Source of the DNA: Flavobacterium aquariorum | Lineage (GTDB): Bacteria > Bacteroidota > Bacteroidia > Flavobacteriales > Flavobacteriaceae | Assembly: GCF_003254745.1 (NCBI RefSeq) | Contig: NZ_QKXH01000014.1 | Coordinates: 1 to 64,000 of the forward strand | Length of the DNA: 64,000 nucleotides | Direction of reading: 5' to 3' | In this document: piece by piece, positions 17,574 to 26,244 of the stretch | How positions within the stretch are numbered: position 1 is the first letter of the stretch | Layout of the letters: each line of letters begins with the position of its first letter | Position numbers and translations under genes: made by a program | The notes under the pieces: model-generated | What the model was told of the DNA's origin: nothing | The model's database searches: none | What the model saw: the letters and a program-made list of their open reading frames with translations, nothing else

Positions 17574-17752
17574 ACTTCGTCAGTTCGCTATCGCTTGTGT
17601 GGGCGTGCCCCCGCTGTACAACATTTTAATTCCTAAGTACATTTTTGCTCCTGCGGGGTCAGGCTATACGCTGTATTCCCGATTAATAAAAATTACGGCA
17701 AAAAAGCCTTGTTTTTCTAAATCGGGAGATGCCGCTTCCATCCTTCACGCAA
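17574..17752 (-). repeat. Intergenic repeat (family A, reverse orientation)
   Basis: It begins with the reverse complement of the 22-nt module at 1471-1492, continues with GGGCGTGCCC and GGTCAGGCTATACGC, and ends with CCATCCTTCACGC, the mirror image of the family A ends. Inside, CCCGATT/AATCGGG and GGC/GCC arms can pair (about 17678-17727). A short open frame across it is not a gene. Confidence 0.7.
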
Positions 17753-17832
17753 TTTCTGCATATAAGGGGACTTTGTGGGTTGAAGAATTAGGGATATTAA
17801 AATTGGATGTATGTTAAATTAACAATATTCCT

Positions 17833-18063
17833 CTAATTTAAGATTCTATATTCATTAGGGGTATTGCCTACATGCTGTTTGAAGAAACGAGTGAAATGCT
17901 GCGGATATTTAAATCCCAATTCATAAGCAACTTCATTGATGGTTTTGGTAGTATCAAATATTTTGTCTTTGGCGACATTAATAATTTTGTTTTGAATGTA
18001 TTCCTGAGCTGTTTTTCCGGTTTCTTTCTTAATTATATCACTTACTATAATTTGAAAGAGGTT
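17833..18063 (-). pseudogene. AraC-family regulator, C-terminal remnant
   Basis: On the minus strand one open frame reads through a typical second half of an AraC helix-turn-helix domain: IIKKETGKTAQEYIQNK, TINEVAYELGF and YPQHFTRFFKQHVGNTPNEY, ending at a TAG stop at 17833-17835. Upstream the frame is closed by a TGA after about 75 codons, with no start codon or ligand-binding domain and no first recognition helix. It is the decayed 3' end of a full-length regulator gene. It sits between two intergenic repeats, which may have been involved in the deletion. Confidence 0.85.
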
Positions 18064-18137
18064 AAGAGTGACATTTATTCATTCCTAGTAAGGATTTTTA
18101 AATGAAATGAAAATTATTCTTATAAAAACCACAGCCC

Positions 18138-18222
18138 TAGCCCTGATGGAAGGGAAAATCCTTTTTTCAGGCTATTTTTTTTAGCCTAAAAAAAGATTGG
18201 AATGACAGCAGGTACAAGCTCC
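18138..18222 (+). repeat. Intergenic hairpin repeat (family B)
   Basis: This shares TAGCCCTGATGGAA at the left and GACAGCAGG...AGCTCC at the right with 30776-30850. The centre is a different hairpin (AGGCTA/TAGCCT flanked by T and A runs, about 18163-18196). The stem can also act as a terminator for the adjacent VOC gene. Confidence 0.7.
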
Positions 18223-18225
18223 TAA

Positions 18226-18591
18226 TTATTTCTTAAACTCCCCAATGTGCCAGAGAATACCTGAAGGGTCGTGGATAAAACATTCTTTGCCCCAATCCAT
18301 TTCGCGGATCGGAACTAATTTTATAGTTTCATATTTGGCGGACAAGTTCAATTCCAAAAGGTCAGTCCAAAATTGGTTTACATCTTCGACTTCCAAAAAG
18401 AGCATGGTATTGTCTATCCAGTCTTTCACATAGGCGTCCTGCAGGTAGAACCCAATGCCTTTGGTTTCAAAATAAGAGAAATTGGGAGCCAATATAATTT
18501 CCGTAAAACCCAAATCTTGATAAAAGCGTCGTGATATTCCAAAGTTTTTGGAACCTATAAATGGTCTTATAGATTTGGCTTTGTGTTCCAT
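18226..18591 (-). CDS. VOC/glyoxalase-superfamily protein
   Basis: A 121-residue vicinal-oxygen-chelate fold protein, with the usual beta-alpha-beta-beta-beta start (IRPFIGSKNFGISRRFYQDL) and C-terminal GKECFIHDPSGILWHIGEF, where Glu and His positions typical of metal ligands occur. The family includes glyoxalases, dioxygenases and bleomycin-binding proteins; the substrate cannot be told from sequence. Single gene with no operon partner. Confidence 0.75.
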   Translation of the reverse strand: MEHKAKSIRPFIGSKNFGISRRFYQDLGFTEIILAPNFSYFETKGIGFYLQDAYVKDWIDNTMLFLEVEDVNQFWTDLLELNLSAKYETIKLVPIREMDWGKECFIHDPSGILWHIGEFKK

Positions 18592-18683
18592 ATTTTTTTT
18601 AGATATTAAGTTTATGAGATGCTAAGATAATAAGTAAAAAGAGGTTTTTAAATTATCGGCTTTAATCTTCGAAACTTAGCCAC

Positions 18684-19052
18684 TTAGCTTTTACTGAATT
18701 TTTGTTCGTTTTCTTTTACTCTAAAGGTAACAATTTGCTCAATCAGCCAATATGGAATTGGGTGGTCAATAGGAAATTGAACGGATCCTTTTCCCTGTTT
18801 ATAATTGGAAAGTTCATTGGAAAACTCAGTGTGTCCAGTTGGTGTGGCATAAAAGCCGATATGTTTTTTATTTCCCGCAAAATAGACCAGGGGTTTTCCG
18901 TATGTCTTGTAGGCGGGCATTCCGTAAGATATGCTCTCAACGGCTTCTGGCGCTTTTTTGATAATGGTCTTTCGAACTTCTTGCAAAAGAGTCTGTATGT
19001 CTTTTGGGAAAGTTGAAATGTATTCGTCAACAGATTTGAAATCAGTTTTCAT
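18684..19052 (-). CDS. DUF1801/YdhG-like protein
   Basis: A 122-residue small cytoplasmic protein of the DUF1801 family, with the signature SISYGMPAYKTYGKPLVYFA and IGFYATPTGH, preceded by DEYISTFPKDIQTLLQEVR. Some relatives have been described as frataxin-like iron chaperones (Fra/YdhG), but the role here is unproven. It is divergent from katG. Confidence 0.78.
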   Translation of the reverse strand: MKTDFKSVDEYISTFPKDIQTLLQEVRKTIIKKAPEAVESISYGMPAYKTYGKPLVYFAGNKKHIGFYATPTGHTEFSNELSNYKQGKGSVQFPIDHPIPYWLIEQIVTFRVKENEQKFSKS

Positions 19053-19213
19053 AGCTATTGTTTTTAAGTATATTAGTTATCAACTTCCAATTTAAATAGT
19101 TGTCAAGAAATGAGATTTTTTGAAAGGCTAAATTACAAATAAAAAAGCTGCTTGGATCAAATTCAGAATTATTCTAAACTAAAATTCTGTATTACAACTA
19201 TAATTTTTATCTA

Positions 19214-19245
19214 TTGAAAAAATAATTTAGATAAAAATAATTTTG
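19214..19245 (+). promoter_or_regulatory. Candidate katG promoter
   Basis: TTG at 19214-19216 and TAATTTTG at 19238-19245 (exact TAnnTTTG) are separated by 21 bp, within the spacing reported for Bacteroidota promoters. The katG start lies 37 bp downstream. Confidence 0.5.
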
Positions 19246-19282
19246 GTATATTCGTTGGTAAGTTTTTAAAAATCATCACATT

Positions 19283-21505
19283 ATGGAAAATAACGAAAAT
19301 CAAAATTCTGGCGGCGAAGGGAAATGTCCATTCTCTGGAGCCAGCTCAAAACAAAGTGCCGGATCAGGTACGAGAAACAATGATTGGTGGCCCAACCAGT
19401 TGAAATTAAATGTCCTTCGTCAACACTCATCGCTATCCAATCCGATGGGAGAGACGTTCAATTATGCCGAAGCATTCAAGAGCCTTGATTTGGCAGCCGT
19501 GAAAAAAGATCTTTTCGATTTAATGACCGATTCTCAGGACTGGTGGCCAGCCGATTATGGCCATTATGGACCGTTCTTTATTCGAATGGCATGGCATAGT
19601 GCAGGTACTTATCGTATTGCAGACGGTCGCGGAGGTGGTGGGGCTGGTACCCAACGATTTGCTCCACTCAACAGTTGGCCAGACAATGTGAATCTTGATA
19701 AAGCGCGTTTGCTGTTATGGCCAATCAAACAGAAATATGGCAAAAAAATTTCATGGGCAGACTTGATGATTCTGGCTGGGAATTGTGCACTTGAGTCCAT
19801 GGGACTCAAGACTTTTGGTTTTGGAGGAGGTCGTGCAGATGTATGGGAACCGAATGAAGATATCTATTGGGGTTCCGAAGGGAAATGGTTGGAAGATAAA
19901 CGCTATAGCGGTGACCGGGAATTGGAAACCCCTTTGGCAGCCGTTCAGATGGGTTTGATTTATGTGAATCCCGAAGGGCCTAACGGTAACCCGGACCCTC
20001 TTGCATCTGCCCGTGATATTAGGGAAACTTTTGCTCGTATGGCTATGAATGACGAGGAAACCGTTGCACTTATTGCCGGAGGACACACTTTTGGTAAAAC
20101 CCATGGTGCTGCTGATCCAGGCGAGTATGTTGGTCCAGAACCTGCAGCTGCAGGGATTGAGGAGCAAGGACTTGGCTGGAAAAATACCTACGGTACCGGA
20201 AATGGGGAATATACCATTAGTAGCGGTCTTGAGGGAGCTTGGACAACAACACCCAATAAGTGGAGTAACAATTATTTCGAGAATATGTTTGGATTCGAAT
20301 GGGAATTATCGAAAAGTCCAGCTGGTGCACATCAATGGAAACCAAAAAACGGAGCTGGGGCCGGTACAGTTCCTGATGCTCACAATCACTCAAAAAGTCA
20401 CGCTCCAACCATGTTGACAGCTGATCTTGCTTTGAAGGTTGATCCTATTTATGAGCCAATTGCTAGGTACTTTCATCAAAATCCAGATGTCTTTGCCGAT
20501 GCCTTTGCTCGTGCGTGGTTTAAACTGACACATCGTGACATGGGACCAATTGCGCGTTATTTGGGACCAGAGGTACCTAAAGAAGAACTGATTTGGCAGG
20601 ATCCCATTCCAGCGGTAACACATCAATTAATTGACTACAATGATATTAATGGTTTGAAATCAAAAATACTGGCTTCAGGATTGTCTGTATCGCAATTGGT
20701 ATCTACCGCTTGGGCTTCGGCATCAACATTCCGTGGATCAGATAAGCGTGGAGGTGCAAACGGAGCACGTATTCGTCTTGCTCCGCAAAAGGATTGGGAA
20801 GTCAATAATCCAACTCAGCTTTCGAACGTGTTGGCTACTCTTAAAGAGATTCAAACAGCATTCAATAGCGCCCAGTCTGGCGGAAAGCAAGTATCATTAG
20901 CCGACTTAATCGTTCTGGCTGGAGGTGTTGGAATTGAAAAAGCAGCTCAACAAGCTGGTCAAAACCTAACTGTTCCCTTTACACCCGGAAGAGCTGATGC
21001 TTCACAAGAACAAACGGATGTGGAATCTTTTGCAGTTCTAGAACCTGAAGCAGACGGTTTCAGAAATTATATAAAAACCCAATTTACTGTTTCAGCTGAA
21101 GAAATGCTGATTGACAAAGCACAATTATTAACGCTAACTGTACCCGAATTGACTGTTCTTGTTGGTGGTTTGCGTGTTCTTAATGCCAACTTTGACCAAT
21201 CTAATCATGGAGTATTTACAAACCGCCCAGAATCATTGACTAATGATTTTTTCGTAAACTTGCTCGATTTTGGCACGACTTGGAAAGCTTCCCTTGATTC
21301 CAAAGAAGTATTTGAGGGGCGTGATCGCAAGACGGGTGCATTGAAGTGGACAGGAACTCGTGTGGATCTTATCTTTGGATCTAATTCAGAGCTTCGTGCT
21401 GTAGCTGAGGTTTATGGATGCAACGATTCTAAAGAATTGTTTGTAAACGATTTTATAGCCGCTTGGGATAAAGTAATGAATTTGGATCGTTTCGATTTGA
21501 ATTAA
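19283..21505 (+). CDS. katG: Catalase-peroxidase
   Basis: A bifunctional haem catalase-peroxidase that removes hydrogen peroxide, 740 residues, the usual full length with N- and C-terminal peroxidase halves. Distal site Arg101-Trp104-His105 (RMAWHSAGTYR), proximal His in GGHTFGKTHGA. The Tyr and Met that form the Trp-Tyr-Met adduct are present (GLIYVNPEGPNG and FARMAMNDEET). The C-terminal half begins near 430 and lacks the haem ligands, as in the family. It has its own promoter and terminator, so it is monocistronic. Confidence 0.97.
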   Translation: MENNENQNSGGEGKCPFSGASSKQSAGSGTRNNDWWPNQLKLNVLRQHSSLSNPMGETFNYAEAFKSLDLAAVKKDLFDLMTDSQDWWPADYGHYGPFFIRMAWHSAGTYRIADGRGGGGAGTQRFAPLNSWPDNVNLDKARLLLWPIKQKYGKKISWADLMILAGNCALESMGLKTFGFGGGRADVWEPNEDIYWGSEGKWLEDKRYSGDRELETPLAAVQMGLIYVNPEGPNGNPDPLASARDIRETFARMAMNDEETVALIAGGHTFGKTHGAADPGEYVGPEPAAAGIEEQGLGWKNTYGTGNGEYTISSGLEGAWTTTPNKWSNNYFENMFGFEWELSKSPAGAHQWKPKNGAGAGTVPDAHNHSKSHAPTMLTADLALKVDPIYEPIARYFHQNPDVFADAFARAWFKLTHRDMGPIARYLGPEVPKEELIWQDPIPAVTHQLIDYNDINGLKSKILASGLSVSQLVSTAWASASTFRGSDKRGGANGARIRLAPQKDWEVNNPTQLSNVLATLKEIQTAFNSAQSGGKQVSLADLIVLAGGVGIEKAAQQAGQNLTVPFTPGRADASQEQTDVESFAVLEPEADGFRNYIKTQFTVSAEEMLIDKAQLLTLTVPELTVLVGGLRVLNANFDQSNHGVFTNRPESLTNDFFVNLLDFGTTWKASLDSKEVFEGRDRKTGALKWTGTRVDLIFGSNSELRAVAEVYGCNDSKELFVNDFIAAWDKVMNLDRFDLN

Positions 21506-21520
21506 AGAATTGCATTGTAT

Positions 21521-21564
21521 AAAATTAAAAAAGTGGTCTGTTTTCAGACCACTTTTTTAATTTT
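21521..21564. terminator. Bidirectional terminator between katG and DUF1398 gene
   Basis: A perfect 20-bp stem (AAAATTAAAAAAGTGGTCTG with its complement) and a TTTT loop lies between two convergent genes, with A/T runs on both sides for termination in both directions. Confidence 0.88.
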
Positions 21565-21574
21565 ATCATAAAAC

Positions 21575-21964
21575 TTAAACCGAAATTTTTTCAATTAAAA
21601 TTTCGGAACCTGATTGATCAAAATAAGTGCAGGTCATTTCAATAATATCAACTCTCCATCTTGCAATACCGCATTGACCAGCATGATTGCAAAACGTTAA
21701 ATAATCGGTTTGGCCTTCTTGGTGCATCACTAAAAATTCGATAAATCGCTCTTTATTGGCTGATGGGGCAATTTTTATTTCATCATATTTTTCATCAGAA
21801 GCAACTGAGTAATTATTTACTCCATAATATTGAACATTGCCATCATTTACAAATGTATCGTATCCTTTTACTCCTAAAATGATTAAATCTTGTATGTAAT
21901 TTGGGAAATCGGCACCACTTTTTACTTTAGAATGGGCTTCTTTTATTTGGGCTATTGTGAACAT
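21575..21964 (-). CDS. DUF1398 family protein
   Basis: A 129-residue protein of the DUF1398 family: FTIAQIKEAHSKVKSGADFP at the start, GVKGYDTFVNDG, then FCNHAGQCGIARWRVD and EMTCTYFDQSG near the end. The function is unknown; some relatives are labelled phage envelope-like without clear support. It lies 22 bp downstream of the thioesterase gene and may be cotranscribed with it. Confidence 0.8.
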   Translation of the reverse strand: MFTIAQIKEAHSKVKSGADFPNYIQDLIILGVKGYDTFVNDGNVQYYGVNNYSVASDEKYDEIKIAPSANKERFIEFLVMHQEGQTDYLTFCNHAGQCGIARWRVDIIEMTCTYFDQSGSEILIEKISV

Positions 21965-21986
21965 AATTAGATGTTTTTTTGATTAA

Positions 21987-22421
21987 TTATAGCGAGATAA
22001 AATCAGCAGTTTTTGGAAAAATACTTAGGGCATCAACAACAACTTGTGGAGTTGGAGTAGCTAATTTACGGATTTTGGTATCCATCCAGGCGCCATCAAC
22101 AGTAATAACGGCACACAATACATCTTCTTTGTAAAACTCATGAACAATTGACCAGCGTGAAGCATCAGCTTTCATTTTTGCCATTTTGGTTTGCATGATA
22201 ATCTCGTCCGAGAGATTGATTTCTTTTCTGAAGACACATTCTTCCCTAAATAATATTGGGCCAATATGTTCCGATTGCATTACTCTTAATGTTAATCCTA
22301 ATTGTGCTAGTATTTCAACACGGTGTTGTGCTCCAAAATCATAATAGGCACTGTGGCGTAAATGAAAATTAGGGTCTAAATCAGACCAGCGAAAGGACAG
22401 TTGTTTGCTAAATGTAGCCAT
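21987..22421 (-). CDS. Acyl-CoA thioesterase, 4HBT hotdog family
   Basis: A 144-residue hotdog-fold protein with the 4HBT pattern: SFRWSDLDPNFHLRHSAYYD carries the catalytic-type Asp, followed by the long helix and REECVFRKEINLSDEI. Predicted to hydrolyse acyl-CoA or acyl-ACP thioesters in the cytoplasm; substrate unknown. Upstream gene of a likely two-gene unit with the DUF1398 gene. Confidence 0.8.
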   Translation of the reverse strand: MATFSKQLSFRWSDLDPNFHLRHSAYYDFGAQHRVEILAQLGLTLRVMQSEHIGPILFREECVFRKEINLSDEIIMQTKMAKMKADASRWSIVHEFYKEDVLCAVITVDGAWMDTKIRKLATPTPQVVVDALSIFPKTADFISL

Positions 22422-22727
22422 GGGGTTTTTAATTTATTTGTATGTTTCTGTAAGCAAAGATAGAGAGGATTTTCAATTGTTACTCATAGCGATTGACTAA
22501 AATAATTTCTAACGCACGAATGATTATGAATTATTTTGTTGTTTTTTGATTGCAAATTTATGGGAGTTGTTCTGTCTCAAGCTTTCGCAAATCCGTCGGT
22601 TGCCACAGCCATTTTATATTGGAATAATAAAAGGTATTCTTGTCCAGAAATAACTTTGTTTTTGTAACTTTGAAAGTTATTTCTACTCAACTATATTTTT
22701 TAGTAAAAACACAACCAATCGATTGCA
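22422..22727. other. Divergent intergenic region, no gene seen
   Basis: This gap separates the divergent thioesterase and AraC genes. Apart from the promoter inverted repeat at 22647-22683 I see no coding segment, RNA gene or known repeat. Confidence 0.6.
22647..22683 (+). promoter_or_regulatory. Inverted repeat overlapping the AraC-gene promoter
   Basis: GAAATAACTTT (22647-22657) and AAAGTTATTTC (22673-22683) are perfect 11-bp inverted copies 15 bp apart. They overlap two exact TAnnTTTG boxes (TAACTTTG at 22651 and 22665). The start codon lies 45 bp downstream. This is the arrangement expected for autoregulation, but the repeat could also fold in the 5' leader. Confidence 0.55.
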
Positions 22728-23546
22728 ATGGATTCATCTAAAAATTTAGAGGATAAATATTATATTAAAGAGGTTGATACTGATGGGAAAAGTATCTATT
22801 GTTATCATGATCTTATGGGGGAATTGTTGATTCCTACACACAAGCATGATAAAGCTCAAATGTTATATTCAGAAGGAGGAATTGTCTATGTTACTACTGA
22901 AACTAAAACCTATTTTCTTCCTGCTCGACATTTTATATGGATTCCGCGAGGAATAGCACATAGCATTAATACTAGTTCTGAAAATGTTATGATGAGGAAT
23001 TTGTATTTTCCAATTGATTCGAACGAAGATCCTTTTTATGACAAGGAAGGAATTTACCCCGTAAATGATTTATTACTGCAGATAATGTTATTCACGAACC
23101 GATGGAATGGAAATTTAGAAAAGGGGAGTAGAAATTTTGTCATCGCTAATGGAATTAAAGCGCTTTTGCCTGAAGTATGTCTGACCGATTTACCTTTGGC
23201 TTTGCCATCTCCAAAAGATATTCGCCTTAATAAAATTATTGTTCATTTAGATGAAAATCTGACCGAAACTATTTTGTTTTCTGATTTGGCAGAACGGTTT
23301 GGATTTAGTGAGCGTTCCTTGTCTCGTTTGTTTAAAAAAGATTTGGGAATGTCGTTTATTCAATATTTTACCATTCGAAGAATATTAAAGGCGATAGAAT
23401 TGTTATTGGAAAAAAAACTATCCGTAAATGAAGTTGCCCGTGCCGTTGGGTATAATAGTGTTCCAACCTTTAGTAATACTTTTTTAAAGATTTTAGGAGC
23501 ACGCCCATCTGATTACATAAATGGAGTCGAAATATTAAAAAAATAA
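22728..23546 (+). CDS. AraC-family transcriptional regulator, cupin type
   Basis: A 272-residue regulator with an N-terminal cupin ligand-binding domain (PTHKHDKAQMLYSEGG, RHFIWIPRGIAHSI) and a C-terminal double helix-turn-helix (LAERFGFSERSLSRLFKKD and VARAVGYNSVPTFSNTF). It lies directly upstream of, and in the same direction as, the TolC-EmrA-EmrB type genes, so it most likely controls that efflux system in response to a small molecule. The ligand is unknown. Confidence 0.88.
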   Translation: MDSSKNLEDKYYIKEVDTDGKSIYCYHDLMGELLIPTHKHDKAQMLYSEGGIVYVTTETKTYFLPARHFIWIPRGIAHSINTSSENVMMRNLYFPIDSNEDPFYDKEGIYPVNDLLLQIMLFTNRWNGNLEKGSRNFVIANGIKALLPEVCLTDLPLALPSPKDIRLNKIIVHLDENLTETILFSDLAERFGFSERSLSRLFKKDLGMSFIQYFTIRRILKAIELLLEKKLSVNEVARAVGYNSVPTFSNTFLKILGARPSDYINGVEILKK

Positions 23547-23780
23547 AAAGTTATTTGTTCCAAAATTTCTATAAAATTGAAGAAGTATTTTTTTGTTTTG
23601 GATAAAATAATGAATTGAGAAAAAAATAAACTTTATTTTATCGAATCAGTAATTTTGATAAAAAAGAGCCCTTTTTTAGTGAATTTGAATTTGTCCGAAA
23701 TGAATAAATTTATGGCTTTCGTTGATTTTACATCATGGATTAAATGAGAGAACTTTGCAAAATATTCTTTATTTCAATTT

Positions 23781-25151
23781 ATGTTTCTCAAAAAAAGATC
23801 TTTTTCAGATCAATCAAAAATTAAATTCCCTCAAAAATTAGTATTCTTATTGCTTTTATTTCAATGGGTTACATCTGTCCAGGCACAAAAAGAACAGACT
23901 ATTTCTTTGAATGATGCCATAAAAATGGCAAAAGAAAACAATATGGACATTCAGAAGTCTCATATTGAACAGCGTATTTCCGAAAAAGAGATTGATGTTA
24001 CAAAGAACCTTCGTTTGCCTGAGGTTAATTTTACTGCAATGTATTCTCGATTATCTGATTTAACAGAATACGAAGGTGCTTTTTTTACGGATAAGCATAC
24101 CTATACTCCAGAACCCGGAACGGTAATATATGATGCGGTTACCAAATTTGATATGCCACTTTATGCAGGTAACAAAATAAATAATGCTATCAGTAAGGCG
24201 AAACAGGAAAACGAGATTGCCAAAATCAAACTGGAAAAAACCGAAAATGACATTCAGTTGGATGTTGCAGCTACATTCTTGGGTATTTACAAAATGATGG
24301 AACTTCAAAAAATCATTGACGAGAGCATTAAGGAAGAGCAGGAACGCTTGAAGGAGGTAAGAGCATTCAAGACTTTTGGAACTGTAACCAAAAATGAAGT
24401 GCTGCGTTCGGAATTACAGCTTTCGGACAGAGAATTGAATTCTTTGACCAATAAAAAAAATATAAAAATTGCGCTTCAGGACTTCAAAACCCTATTACAG
24501 TTGCCAGAAGAACAGGAAATAAGTATTGACACAACTGCTATTCTTGATGAAACGAATCTTTTGAAAGACTACGGTTTTTATTTAAAGGAAACTATGCAAA
24601 ATGAAGAAATGCGCATAGCAAGTAGGGAAGTAGAGGTTAAAAAAACGGAGTTGAATATGATAAAAGGGAATTATTATCCTAAGGTGGGTTTCTTTGGGAA
24701 TTACAATTTAAAATATCCCGACTATATGTTATTTACTTTGAATCGTCCTTATCTCTACACCATTGGACAAATTGGAGTTGAAGCTTCTTATAATTTATCA
24801 GGTTTATACAAAAATAAAGCACGGGTAGAGGCTGCTAAATTAAAAGTGGAATTACAGGAAAATGAATCGACGAGAGTCAAAAATAAGATGGAAGATCAAG
24901 TGTTTAGAACTCATACCCAATATCAGGAGATATTGGACAAATTTTTGGTTACCGAGAAAGCATTGGAATTGGCAAAGGAGAATTATCGAATTATAAAAGT
25001 GAAATATCTTAATCAATTGGTGTTAATTACCGAAATGGTTGATGCGGATAATGCTTTACTTCGAGCGAAATTCAATAAAGTTTCCACTAGAATAGATGCT
25101 GTTATGAAACACTATGAATTGCTTCATACAGCAGGGTTATTCAATAAATAA
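23781..25151 (+). CDS. TolC-family outer-membrane efflux protein
   Basis: A 456-residue outer-membrane channel of the TolC/OEP family. The N-terminus carries a signal segment ending near VQAQ (about residue 36), preceded by a charged extension. The two OEP repeats are seen as long helical, Lys/Glu-rich segments (SLNDAIKMAKENNMDIQKS, then RIASREVEVKKTELNMIKG). It opens the export operon with the HlyD-type adaptor and MFS pump and should connect them to the outside. Confidence 0.9.
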   Translation: MFLKKRSFSDQSKIKFPQKLVFLLLLFQWVTSVQAQKEQTISLNDAIKMAKENNMDIQKSHIEQRISEKEIDVTKNLRLPEVNFTAMYSRLSDLTEYEGAFFTDKHTYTPEPGTVIYDAVTKFDMPLYAGNKINNAISKAKQENEIAKIKLEKTENDIQLDVAATFLGIYKMMELQKIIDESIKEEQERLKEVRAFKTFGTVTKNEVLRSELQLSDRELNSLTNKKNIKIALQDFKTLLQLPEEQEISIDTTAILDETNLLKDYGFYLKETMQNEEMRIASREVEVKKTELNMIKGNYYPKVGFFGNYNLKYPDYMLFTLNRPYLYTIGQIGVEASYNLSGLYKNKARVEAAKLKVELQENESTRVKNKMEDQVFRTHTQYQEILDKFLVTEKALELAKENYRIIKVKYLNQLVLITEMVDADNALLRAKFNKVSTRIDAVMKHYELLHTAGLFNK

Positions 25152-25187
25152 TAATTTCAGTTTAATATAATTTAGTTTTAAGTTTAT

Positions 25188-26240
25188 ATGGTAAAAGTAA
25201 AAAATACGTCAAATGCTCATCGAACATTTCATAGATTAACCACAGCAATTGCAAGTACTTTGATTTTAGGCGGAATTGTTCTAGGTATTTGGTTTTATGT
25301 TTTTAATAAAAATCATGAAGAAACGAATGATGCTCAGGTGGATCAATATGTAACCCCAATTATGGCCAGAATAACGGGTTATGTTCAGGAAGTACGCTAT
25401 GATGAAAATGAGTTTGTGCACAAAGGCGATACTTTAATTGTAATGGATAAAAGAGAATATAAAGCCCATTTGGATATGGCATTGGCAGATGTTGAAAATG
25501 CCAAAAGCAGTATCAATGTTATACAAAAAAATGTTGCAACAACTTCTAATACAACTTCGGTAAGACAAGCTCAATTGGAAGCTGTTAAAACAGAAGTATG
25601 GAAAACTAAATTAGAATACAATCGTTATCAAGGATTGTTAAATCAGAAAGCGGCGACAGAACAACAGCTGGAGAAAGTAAAAGCAGATTATGAATTAGCC
25701 AAAGCCCATTATCAAGAAATACTAAACACAATTCAATCGGCGGCATTGAATACCTCCGAAGCTTCGGCAAAAATTTCGACAGCACAAACCGTGATTCAGT
25801 CCAAAAAAGCTATTGTCGATAATGCATCTCTTTTTCTTTCTTATACCGTAATCACAGCTCCTTACGACGGTTGGGTTGGGAAAAAAATAATTCAGCCAGG
25901 ACAAATGATAAAAGAAGGACAGACCTTAGTTTCTATCGTTAGTAAAGAAAAGTGGATTACTGCAAATTTTAAGGAAACCCAAGTGCAATATTTGTCCATT
26001 GGTCAGGAAGTTGTAGTGAATGCAGATGCGATAAGTCAAAGAAAATTTAGAGGAAAAATAGAATCATTATCTCCTGCCAGTGGAGCACGTTTTTCCTTAT
26101 TGCCTCCTGATAATGCAACGGGTAACTTCATTAAAATAGAGCAAAGAATTCCTGTTCGAATAAAGCTGATAGAAACAGATAAGCAAACAGATTTTCTTAG
26201 GGCTGGTATGAATGTTTCTATTATTGCCGAACACCAATAA
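25188..26240 (+). CDS. HlyD/EmrA-family periplasmic adaptor
   Basis: A 350-residue membrane fusion protein. One N-terminal TM helix (about 18-40), a lipoyl half (ITGYVQEVRYDENEFVHKGD), a coiled coil (about 80-200), the second lipoyl half (VITAPYDGWVGKKIIQPGQM) and a C-terminal barrel (ANFKETQVQYLSIGQEV). It bridges the inner-membrane MFS pump and the TolC-type channel. It ends 4 bp before the pump gene. Confidence 0.92.
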   Translation: MVKVKNTSNAHRTFHRLTTAIASTLILGGIVLGIWFYVFNKNHEETNDAQVDQYVTPIMARITGYVQEVRYDENEFVHKGDTLIVMDKREYKAHLDMALADVENAKSSINVIQKNVATTSNTTSVRQAQLEAVKTEVWKTKLEYNRYQGLLNQKAATEQQLEKVKADYELAKAHYQEILNTIQSAALNTSEASAKISTAQTVIQSKKAIVDNASLFLSYTVITAPYDGWVGKKIIQPGQMIKEGQTLVSIVSKEKWITANFKETQVQYLSIGQEVVVNADAISQRKFRGKIESLSPASGARFSLLPPDNATGNFIKIEQRIPVRIKLIETDKQTDFLRAGMNVSIIAEHQ

Positions 26241-26244
26241 TCAG

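Noticed and set aside
1471..17752. CRISPR array
   Set aside because: The repeats are kilobases apart, in both orientations, with no regular spacers and no cas genes.
17599..17817. Open frame on the plus strand in the nirB-VOC gap
   Set aside because: It covers an intergenic repeat in reverse orientation and reads repeat sequence; the real coding trace there is the AraC remnant on the other strand.
17872..18105. Plus-strand open frame over the AraC remnant
   Set aside because: It is the antisense of the recognisable AraC domain and has no protein features of its own.
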